NCBI GenBank assembly: GCA_040772085.1
Contig: JAXGYU010000001.1
Location: forward strand, 1,550,001 to 1,614,000
Source: JAXGMV01 sp040772085
GTDB taxonomy: Bacteria; Chloroflexota; Anaerolineae; Anaerolineales; Anaerolineaceae
DNA length: 64,000 nt
Reading direction: 5' to 3'
Part shown: one piece after another, positions 58,212 through 64,000 of the stretch
How the letters are laid out: every line of letters begins with the position of its first letter
Position numbering within the stretch: position 1 is the first letter of the stretch
Notes under the pieces: generated by a model
The model's database searches: none
Told to the model about the DNA's origin: nothing
What the model saw: the letters and a program-made list of their open reading frames with translations, nothing else
Translations under genes and position numbers: made by a program

Positions 58212-58520
58212 ATGACTTACTTTGGAACGAGCGGAAAATTGCAGGCGGCGCGCGGTAAGGGCGGTGAGTTGCTGGATCACCTGCTGGAGGCTGCGCGCGC
58301 GATGGAAGCGGTGCCGGGCTGTCTGTGTTATGTCGTCGGCACCTCGGAAGAGACGCCTGACGCGGTGTATGTCCATGAGGTCTGGCGCACGGCAGAAGAA
58401 CACCAAGCGTCACTGCAACTGCCGGCTGTCAGGGCGCTGATCCAGAAGGCCATGCCGATCATTGCCGGCATGGAGAATCAGCCTGATCAAATCATCCATG
58501 GCGGCAAAGCCCGCCTTTGA
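58212..58520 (+). CDS. Antibiotic biosynthesis monooxygenase (ABM) domain protein
   Basis: This 102-residue ferredoxin-like protein of the ABM/YgiN family has phrases GELLDHLLEAARAMEAVPGCLCYVVGTSEETPDAVYVHEVWRTAEEHQASL and a C-terminal helix ending in MENQPDQI. Members act as small oxygenases or as auxiliary proteins. GGGAGGAAAC precedes the ATG at 58212. It lies between an MFS carrier and an SDR enzyme, all in one direction, which suggests modification or export of a quinone-like compound; this is only inference. Confidence 0.8.
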   Translation: MTYFGTSGKLQAARGKGGELLDHLLEAARAMEAVPGCLCYVVGTSEETPDAVYVHEVWRTAEEHQASLQLPAVRALIQKAMPIIAGMENQPDQIIHGGKARL

Positions 58521-58569
58521 ACGCAAGACAGAACCCGGCACGTTATGAAACCATTGAGGAGGAGTTGAG

Positions 58570-59334
58570 ATGTCGAAGAGCCTGAAAGGAAGCGTCGCGC
58601 TGGTCACCGGCGGGTTGGTGGGTATTGGTCTGGCGACTGTCAAGAAACTGGGGGGCGCTGGCGCACGGGTGGTGATCTGGGATATCCGGCAGCCTGAGCA
58701 TGAGCAGGTGCAGTCCGTTCTGGAGCAGCTTAAAGCCGATGGGATCGAGGCGCATTACATGCGCTGCAATGTCGGCGATTTCGACCAGGTCAAGGCGGCG
58801 GCCGATAAGATCGAAGCTGAGATCGGGCCGATTGATGTGCTGGTCAACAACGCTGGCGTGCTGCAGGAGACGCTCTACATCTGGGAGACGACCGTTGAGG
58901 AGTGGCAGCATGTGGTCAACATCAACCTCAACAGCGTTTTCTATTGTCTCAAGGCGGTCATGCCCAAAATGGTCGAGCGCAATTACGGCCGTATTGTCAG
59001 CATGTCGTCCATCTCGGGTAAGGAAGGCAATGCGCGCGAAGGCGTGTATTGCGCCACCAAGCATGGCGTGCTCGGATTGACCAAGAGCGCCGCGCGTGAC
59101 GTGGCGGAACTGGACATCAAGATCAACGCCGTCTGTCCCGCGCTGATCACCACACCGATGATCTTAGTCTACCCGCAGGACCAGCTCGACATCCTGAAGA
59201 AGAAGATTCCCATGGGACGGCTGGGCAAGCCGGAAGAGGTGGCTGACCTGATCTACTTCCTTGTCAGTTCGCAGGCAGTCGATTTCATCACCGGCATGGC
59301 GTTCGACGTCAGCGGGGGCCGGGCGGATTATTAA
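58570..59334 (+). CDS. Short-chain dehydrogenase/reductase
   Basis: This 254-residue NAD(P)-dependent oxidoreductase has the cofactor loop TGGLVGIGLA (about residues 14-23), the D-x-R of NAD preference (VVIWDIRQ), NNAGV, and the catalytic S-Y-K in SMSSISGKEGNAREGVYCATKHG. AVCPALITTPM follows as expected. AGGAGGAGTTGAG precedes the ATG. The aspartate at the end of beta-2 favours NAD. The substrate, a small alcohol or ketone, is unknown. Confidence 0.9.
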   Translation: MSKSLKGSVALVTGGLVGIGLATVKKLGGAGARVVIWDIRQPEHEQVQSVLEQLKADGIEAHYMRCNVGDFDQVKAAADKIEAEIGPIDVLVNNAGVLQETLYIWETTVEEWQHVVNINLNSVFYCLKAVMPKMVERNYGRIVSMSSISGKEGNAREGVYCATKHGVLGLTKSAARDVAELDIKINAVCPALITTPMILVYPQDQLDILKKKIPMGRLGKPEEVADLIYFLVSSQAVDFITGMAFDVSGGRADY

Positions 59335-59363
59335 GTCTTATTGGCGGTAAAAAAGAAGGGGTT

Positions 59364-59804
59364 ATGATCACCTATCGTGAGCTCGCGGCGTCGGATTATC
59401 CCGACCTGGGCAGATACTACGCGGAGACATTCAACACGCCGCCATGGGATGAGACCTGGACGGCATACGATGCAGAAGCGCGCCTGCGCCAACTGATGGA
59501 TTGCTACAAGCCATATGGCTTGCTGGCGCTGCTGGATGGCGAGCTGGCCGGCATGATCATCGGCGGTGAGGAACAGGACTCGACCGGACGGCTGTTCAAC
59601 ATCAAGGAATTTTTTGTCCGCAACGATTTACGCCATCACGGCATCGGCAGCCAGCTCTTCACCGAGCTGGAGAACCGCATGCGGGCGCGGGGGATTGACA
59701 TCCTGTTCTTCTTCACCCTGGCGGACGAGGATACCCAGCGCTTTTACGCCCGCCTGGGCGTTGAGCGGCTGGACACCATGGCGATGATGATGAAGAAGCT
59801 GTAA
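59364..59804 (+). CDS. GNAT-family acetyltransferase
   Basis: This 146-residue protein has the acetyl-CoA motif FVRNDLRHHGIGSQLFTELENRM and the late strand DILFFFTLADEDTQRFYARLG. The N-terminus (YYAETFNTPPWDETWTAYDAEARLRQL) resembles aminoglycoside or amino-acid N-acetyltransferases. It ends just before a terminator. The substrate is unknown. Confidence 0.85.
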   Translation: MITYRELAASDYPDLGRYYAETFNTPPWDETWTAYDAEARLRQLMDCYKPYGLLALLDGELAGMIIGGEEQDSTGRLFNIKEFFVRNDLRHHGIGSQLFTELENRMRARGIDILFFFTLADEDTQRFYARLGVERLDTMAMMMKKL

Positions 59805-59826
59805 GGAGTAAGCGACAGTCTGAGAG

Positions 59827-59859
59827 AGGACCGGAGACTTCTGTCAACCGGTCCTTTTT
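59827..59859 (+). terminator. Terminator after the GNAT gene
   Basis: AGGACCGG (59827-59834) pairs with CCGGTCCT (59848-59855), followed by TTTTT. It ends the MFS-ABM-SDR-GNAT run. Confidence 0.8.
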
Positions 59860-59974
59860 GTTTATATAAAGAGCCTGCAAATTTTGACCAATCACGGCAT
59901 GGCAATTTGACACAAAGAAAACTAGAATTGAGATTAACACAACATTGCAGCATCAGCTAAATAGGAGGATACAC

Positions 59975-60472
59975 ATGGCTGAACCGAGAATTACCCGACC
60001 GCATTTTCCCGAAGGTTATATGGCGGATCCGAAAGCGACCGTCGATTGGGGGATGACCGTGGAAAAACTGCGCGGTGCAAAAAATTATTGGGTCTGTACG
60101 GCAGATAAAGATGGCAAGCCGCACGCGGTGCCGGTCTGGGCTGCCTGGGTGGAGGGGCGCATCTACTTTGACGGCAGCGCGAAGACCCGTTACGCGCGCA
60201 ATATCAAGCATCAGCCCTACGTGGTGGTTCACCTCGAAAATGGCAGCGATGTTGTGATTGTCGAAGGCATCGCCGAGCATGTCAAAGGGCTGCCCAACTC
60301 AATCACCAGCCAGATCTCCGAGCAGTACAAGCGCAAGTATGCCGGCGACGGGTACACGCCTGAGCCGGATCAATGGGATGAAAGCGGTCTGTTCAGCGTG
60401 CGGCCGGTCAAGGCGCTGGCCTGGACCGAGTTCTCCTTTGATCCGACCAAATTTGAATTTCCGGAAGAATAA
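59975..60472 (+). CDS. Pyridoxamine 5'-phosphate oxidase-family (PPOX) protein
   Basis: This 165-residue split-barrel flavin-binding protein has phrases KNYWVCTADKDGKPHAVPVWAAWVEGRIYFDGSAKTRYARNIKHQPYVVVHLENG and RPVKALAWTEFSFDPTKFEF. This subgroup (TIGR03618/F420-like) can bind FMN or F420. Strong AGGAGG at 59963-59968 serves the ATG at 59975. It stands alone, converging with an amidohydrolase gene. The substrate is unknown. Confidence 0.85.
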   Translation: MAEPRITRPHFPEGYMADPKATVDWGMTVEKLRGAKNYWVCTADKDGKPHAVPVWAAWVEGRIYFDGSAKTRYARNIKHQPYVVVHLENGSDVVIVEGIAEHVKGLPNSITSQISEQYKRKYAGDGYTPEPDQWDESGLFSVRPVKALAWTEFSFDPTKFEFPEE

Positions 60473-60489
60473 TTACGTCGTCTTGTAAC

Positions 60490-60522
60490 CGTCTGATTTA
60501 ACATTCAATGTTAAATCAGACG
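60490..60522. terminator. Bidirectional hairpin between converging genes
   Basis: CGTCTGATTTAACATT (60490-60505) and AATGTTAAATCAGACG (60507-60522) form an almost perfect 16-bp palindrome. No clear T-run follows, but its place between two stop codons suggests termination in both directions. Confidence 0.6.
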
Positions 60523-60528
60523 ATAGAC

Positions 60529-61875
60529 TTACTGCCGCTCGCCCCACAGCCACGCCAGATCCGGCGCGTTGGCGACAGCGCGCTTGAGCAGCGCCTGACC
60601 GCGTTCGTGCGTCTCGCGCGCCAACGCTTTCTCGTCCACGGTCAGCAGCTTGTGGTTCGCGACCACCAGCTCACCGTTGACGATCACGGTATGCACGTCG
60701 CGGCCGTTCAGGCAGTAGACGATATTATCCAGCAGCGAATAATTGGGCGAGGCGAACAGGCCGTCAAAATCGAGCATGGTCACATCAGCCAGGTAGCCGG
60801 GGATGAGTTGCCCCAGTTTGCCAGCCATGCCGATCGCGCGGGCGGCGTCGACCGTTACCATTTCCAGGATCTTGCTGGCCGGCATGGCGCGGTCATCATG
60901 TGTCAGCTGCTTCTGCGCGGCGCCGGCGATGCGCAGTTCGCCTGTGATATCCATGACATTGTTTTCGGTCACGCAATCGGTGCCGATCACGACCGGCGCG
61001 CCCAAATTTAGCAGCTCCCAGGCACGCATCGGATTGCCGCTCAGCGCGTGTCCCATCGGGCAGTAAACCGGATTGGCGCCCGAGGCTGCCAGCAGCGGCA
61101 GCTCTTCATCCTTGATATAGATACAATGCGCGCCAATGACGTCCGGCGCCAGAAAGCCCAGGTTGTCCAGATATTCCACGCAGCCCATACCATACTGCTC
61201 CTCTATATAGGCGCGCTCGCGCGGACTCTGGGCGATATGCAGGTGCAGTCCCAGACCTTCATCGCTGGCGACCTGTCGCAGCTTGAGCAGCCACTCGCGG
61301 GCGACGGTGTCAGTGGCATGCGGCGCGAGATTCGGGTGAATGCGCGGATGGCGGTTCTTCCAGCGTCTGGCATAGGCGATGCCCTCTTCAAGCTCCGCTT
61401 CGCCGGTGAACGGCCCCAGGCGGCTCATGATGGTATGCCCCAGCACACCACGCAGACCGACTTCAAGCACCGCGCGGGTGATGTCTTCCATAAAGAAGTA
61501 GTGATCCACGACCGTGGTCGCACCGGCTCGCAGCGCTTCCGCAGCGCCTGCCAGCGCCCCGTGATAGACATCCTCCGCGGTCAGCGATTGCTCAAGCGGC
61601 CACATGATGCGGTACAGCCCGTCAGGGATGGCGAGCGTGGTGCCTTTCTGGATGCTCATGGCAATGTGCGTGTGGGCGTTGATCAGCCCGGGCAGCACCA
61701 CCTTCCCGCTGCCGTCGATGCGCAGCGCGTCCGGCGCCACACCGTTCAGGTCCGCTTCCGGACCAAGCGCCTCGATCTTCTCATCGCGGATCAGCAGGCT
61801 GGCATCATACAGCACATCGCGCTGCTCATTCATGGTGACCAGCGTGGTATTGGTAATCAGGATATCTTGCGGCAT
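60529..61875 (-). CDS. SAH/MTA deaminase-like amidohydrolase, second copy
   Basis: This 448-residue member of the same amidohydrolase group as the gene at 39484-40812 has the motifs GLINAHTHIAMSIQKG, GLHLHIAQSPRERAYIEEQYG, IGAHCIYIKDEEL and VVIGTDCVTENNVMDITGEL. PVYCPMGHALSGN takes the place of the substrate motif. The two proteins share only family-level phrases. The ATG at 61875 has GGAGG upstream; the gene starts two bases after the stop of rdgB, so the two form one operon. A purine or thioether nucleoside as substrate is guessed from family. Confidence 0.83.
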   Translation of the reverse strand: MPQDILITNTTLVTMNEQRDVLYDASLLIRDEKIEALGPEADLNGVAPDALRIDGSGKVVLPGLINAHTHIAMSIQKGTTLAIPDGLYRIMWPLEQSLTAEDVYHGALAGAAEALRAGATTVVDHYFFMEDITRAVLEVGLRGVLGHTIMSRLGPFTGEAELEEGIAYARRWKNRHPRIHPNLAPHATDTVAREWLLKLRQVASDEGLGLHLHIAQSPRERAYIEEQYGMGCVEYLDNLGFLAPDVIGAHCIYIKDEELPLLAASGANPVYCPMGHALSGNPMRAWELLNLGAPVVIGTDCVTENNVMDITGELRIAGAAQKQLTHDDRAMPASKILEMVTVDAARAIGMAGKLGQLIPGYLADVTMLDFDGLFASPNYSLLDNIVYCLNGRDVHTVIVNGELVVANHKLLTVDEKALARETHERGQALLKRAVANAPDLAWLWGERQ

Positions 61876-61876
61876 C

Positions 61877-62533
61877 TTATTCCTCCGGAGCCTTTGTAAT
61901 TTTGCGAGAGTTAGCATCCAGCAGACTATCAATAATTGGGAAAGCGTTGCGCAGGGCTTGCGCGCGATGGCTGATCAGATTCTTGAGCTTAGGGTTCAGT
62001 TCAGCCATGGTGCGTCCGTATTGCGGCAGGTAGAACACGGGGTCATAGCCGAAGCCATTGCTGCCGCGCTCGACCGGCGAGATCTCGCCCGGACAGGCGC
62101 CTTCCGCGAGCTGCAGGCTGCCAACCGGCAGGGCAATGGCAATGGTGCAGACAAAACGCGCGTACCAGGGTTTTGGCTTGCCAGCCAGGTTCCTGAGCAG
62201 GTAGGCGCGGCGGGAAGCGTCTGTTGATTTGCCGCCGTGTAGTTCGGCGTCATAGCGGGCGGAGTGCAAACCGGGGGCGCCTTCCAGAACCGATACCTCC
62301 AGCCCGGAGTCGTCTGCCATGGCGGGCAGACCGCTGGCCTCGCTGTAAGCGCGCGCCTTCAGGCTGGCATTCTCGGCATAAGTGGAGCCGTTCTCATCAA
62401 CTTCCAGCGCCAGCCCGAGAGAAGCAGGCAGAATCAGCCGCAACGCGTCAGCAGGGTAGCGTTCGCTCAAGACAGCCTGCATTTCAATCAATTTGCCGGG
62501 ATTACTGGTCGCCAGGACGATTTCAAGGGTCAT
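61877..62533 (-). CDS. rdgB: RdgB/HAM1 non-canonical purine NTP pyrophosphatase
   Basis: This 218-residue enzyme removes ITP, dITP and XTP by hydrolysis to the monophosphate. Characteristic residues are the N-terminal LATSNPGKLIEMQAVL, the catalytic ADDSGLEV, GFGYDPVFYLPQYGRTMAEL and SHRAQALRN. It lies upstream of a deaminase-like gene, a neighbourhood that fits purine nucleotide clean-up. It is divergent from the DUF177 gene. Confidence 0.94.
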   Translation of the reverse strand: MTLEIVLATSNPGKLIEMQAVLSERYPADALRLILPASLGLALEVDENGSTYAENASLKARAYSEASGLPAMADDSGLEVSVLEGAPGLHSARYDAELHGGKSTDASRRAYLLRNLAGKPKPWYARFVCTIAIALPVGSLQLAEGACPGEISPVERGSNGFGYDPVFYLPQYGRTMAELNPKLKNLISHRAQALRNAFPIIDSLLDANSRKITKAPEE

Positions 62534-62569
62534 AGTAAATGTGAATTAATTAATAAAAATATATAAAAA

Positions 62570-62598
62570 TTGACATTTCAAATCGGTTATGTTAAAAT
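62570..62598 (+). promoter_or_regulatory. Promoter of the DUF177-rpoD region
   Basis: TTGACA (62570-62575) and TAAAAT (62593-62598) are 17 bp apart, a near-consensus sigma-70 promoter. The predicted start near 62605 lies downstream of the ATGs at 62570-62600, which therefore cannot be starts. Confidence 0.8.
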
Positions 62599-62641
62599 GG
62601 CAATCGTAATTATCCCACAGACGAAATTAGACATCCAGCCT

Positions 62642-63118
62642 GTGAATCTAGCCCAAAAATTACTCCGCCTGAATATAGGCTTCCTGTTAAACGCGTCGGT
62701 AAGTACGGCGCGTGAATTACATTTTGATGACCCGCAACTCCTGTTTGAGGACCATTTCGTGGTCACGGACTTCAAGGGCGTGGTGCGCATGACCCGCACG
62801 CAGCAGGGCATCCTCTTTGAAGGTGACTTTACCGGTACCGTGCCAGGTGAGTGCGGCCGCTGTCTGTGTACCTTTGAAATGCCCGTGAAAGCCCAATTTG
62901 AGGAACTGTTTCACTTCCGCGCGCGCAGCATCAGCGACGCGGATCTGATTCTGCCGGAAGATGGCTACGTAGAGCTCGCGCCGGTAGTGCAGGAGTATTT
63001 TATCCTCGATATTCCGATCAACCCGTTATGCAAGGAAGACTGCCGCGGTCTGTGCATCGAATGCGGCGCCAATCTGAACGAAACGACCTGCGTTCATCAG
63101 CAGGCAGAGAACGGATAG
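62642..63118 (+). CDS. YceD/DUF177 family protein
   Basis: This protein of about 158 residues is of the YceD family, which is normally linked to ribosomal protein L32 (rpmF) and 23S rRNA maturation. The N-terminus LRLNIGFLLNASVSTARELHFD and the RMTRTQQGILFEGDFTG phrase are Chloroflexota-like. CGRCLC holds one cysteine pair and LCKEDCRGLCIECGANLNETTC a second, likely zinc-binding group. The GTG at 62642 is the first in-frame start after the promoter; no clear ribosome site is seen, so the start is uncertain. rpmF does not follow; rpoD does. Confidence 0.82.
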   Translation: MNLAQKLLRLNIGFLLNASVSTARELHFDDPQLLFEDHFVVTDFKGVVRMTRTQQGILFEGDFTGTVPGECGRCLCTFEMPVKAQFEELFHFRARSISDADLILPEDGYVELAPVVQEYFILDIPINPLCKEDCRGLCIECGANLNETTCVHQQAENG

Positions 63119-63160
63119 AACTGTAAGAGCGCTTTAAATCAAGATGGCTTTGGAGGGTTT

Positions 63161-64000
63161 GTGGCTGCACCAGTAGTTCGGAAGAAGAACAACCGCGTTC
63201 TTGAAACGCTGCTGGAAAAGGCCGAGATCCAGGGCTATCTGACCATGGATGACCTGATTGAAATTGCTCCAGGCGCAAGCAAGGACACGGAGCGGCTCGA
63301 GACACTTCTGAACGCTTTACATCGCAAGGGCGTTGAGCTAATGGACAGTGACCCATTCGATATGGATGAGGAAGCGGAAGACATCGAGCTCAATGACCTT
63401 GATCCATACTCCAATCTGCTGCCCGTCGCTTCCGACGATACCATCGGCCTGTACCTGAAAGAAATGGCGCGCGTGCCGCTGCTCAGCCTGCAGGAAGAGC
63501 AGGACATTGCCATTCGTATCCGCCGGGGTGAAGAAGCGCAGGCATTGCTGAACCGCAACAACAAACGCGCCAGCGAAGCGCGTGTTAAGGAATTGAAGGA
63601 CCTGGTTCAAAACGGGCAGGAAGCCCGCGATCACCTGATCAAAGCCAATACCCGGCTGGTGGTGTCAATCGCCAAACGCTATACCAGCAGGGGTGTGCCC
63701 TTCCTTGACCTGATCCAGGAGGGTAATCTGGGCCTGATGAAGGCGGTTCAGAAGTTCGAGTATGAACGCGGGTTCCGCTTCTCTACCTATGCCACCTGGT
63801 GGATCCGGCAGACGATCACCCGCGCCATCGCTGATCAGGCGCGAACCATCCGTGTGCCGGTGCATATGGTGGACCGCATCCGTCAGCTCTACCGGCTGAC
63901 GCACGAGATGGAGCAGGAGCTGGGACGCCCGCCTAACACCGAGGAGCTGGCGCTCAAGCTGGATATGCCGGTCAACAAGGTGGAATGGATGCTGCGCGTC
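63161..64000 (+). CDS. rpoD: RNA polymerase primary sigma factor, 5' part
   Basis: The first 280 residues of the housekeeping sigma factor are seen before the window ends. Region 1.1-like sequence (RVLETLLEKAEIQGYLTMDDLIEIAP) is at the N-terminus. Region 1.2 (TIGLYLKEMARVPLLSLQEEQDIAIRIRRGEEA) follows. Region 2 includes NTRLVVSIAKRYTSRGVPFLDLIQEGNLGLMKAVQKFEYERGFRFSTYATWWIRQTITRAIADQ, which contacts the -10 element, and region 3 starts RTIRVPVHMVDRI. The start is GTG at 63161 with GGAGGG at 63152-63157. The gene lies 42 bases after the DUF177 gene. Regions 3.2 and 4 are outside the window. Confidence 0.95.
   Translation, partial: MAAPVVRKKNNRVLETLLEKAEIQGYLTMDDLIEIAPGASKDTERLETLLNALHRKGVELMDSDPFDMDEEAEDIELNDLDPYSNLLPVASDDTIGLYLKEMARVPLLSLQEEQDIAIRIRRGEEAQALLNRNNKRASEARVKELKDLVQNGQEARDHLIKANTRLVVSIAKRYTSRGVPFLDLIQEGNLGLMKAVQKFEYERGFRFSTYATWWIRQTITRAIADQARTIRVPVHMVDRIRQLYRLTHEMEQELGRPPNTEELALKLDMPVNKVEWMLRV

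Noticed and set aside
62570..62641. Upstream starts for the DUF177 gene
   Set aside because: They fall inside or just after the TTGACA/TAAAAT promoter, and family alignment from memory starts near LRLNIGFLL.

Overview
The window looks like a chromosomal segment of an anaerobic or microaerophilic Chloroflexota bacterium, most likely class Anaerolineae. This is inferred from the sequence style of the YceD/DUF177 protein, the RpoD and the signalling kinases, from the gene mix, and from several genes that seem to be read from leaderless messages. Hcp with an anaerobe-type N-terminal cysteine spacing, rubrerythrin, ferritin and a PerR/Fur regulator support a life with little oxygen. Genes are dense, moderately GC-rich, and lie on both strands in short operons. 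No rRNA, tRNA, CRISPR array, prophage or complete insertion sequence was seen.

Layout. 1-5.7 kb: the 3' end of trpS, a short C-family DNA polymerase III alpha subunit, and an oligoendopeptidase F. 5.8-8.1 kb: an autoregulated GntR (YtrA-type) regulator with a two-gene ABC exporter; two perfect parS sites sit at the regulator/ABC junction. 8.3-14.6 kb: a branched-chain-amino-acid-type (Liv/HAAT) uptake operon ending in a YtcJ-like amidohydrolase, which suggests uptake followed by hydrolysis of an amide-like substrate. 14.7-16.9 kb: an ECF sigma factor with its membrane anti-sigma-like partner, and a small sulfite-oxidase-fold protein. 17.1-22.6 kb: an orphan GAF kinase coupled to a methyltransferase, a cupin, a phosphoribosyltransferase, a low-GC orphan gene flanked by repeats, and nadE. 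22.8-26.2 kb: an operon of M28 peptidase, cupin and M42 peptidase. 26.3-33.2 kb: era, a YitT-family protein coupled to a zinc-ribbon membrane protein, VOC and phosphoesterase genes, and a GH1 glycosidase. 33.3-40.8 kb: Sfp-type transferase, a Fur/PerR-ferritin operon behind a clear Fur-type box, VanZ, a SIS isomerase, alanine racemase, UspA, an isochorismatase-like hydrolase, a stand-alone MgsA/RarA C-terminal domain and an SAH-deaminase-like amidohydrolase. 40.9-44.9 kb: a very large PAS/GAF histidine kinase with a NarL-type response regulator.

45.0-46.7 kb carries no convincing gene. It is an array of composite palindromic repeats whose hairpins begin with GTAG or end with CTAC. It resembles a REP/BIME array built from four hairpin types, with a 285-bp higher-order period and local 52-bp expansions.

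46.9-64 kb: a lipoprotein, RtcB, a metal-resistance operon (CadC-like repressor, P-type ATPase, DUF71 ATPase), a Crp/Fnr regulator next to hcp with a dyad placed at about -41.5 of the hcp promoter, rubrerythrin, acetyltransferases, an MFS carrier, an ABM protein, an SDR enzyme, a PPOX-family protein, a second SAH-deaminase-like amidohydrolase with rdgB, a DUF177 gene, and the 5' part of rpoD.

The most unusual items are the composite repeat array, the twin parS sites embedded in an operon junction and its mini-cistron, the repeat-flanked low-GC orphan gene, and a set of promoter/operator layouts that can be read directly from sequence. No wholly new defence or mobile system could be demonstrated.
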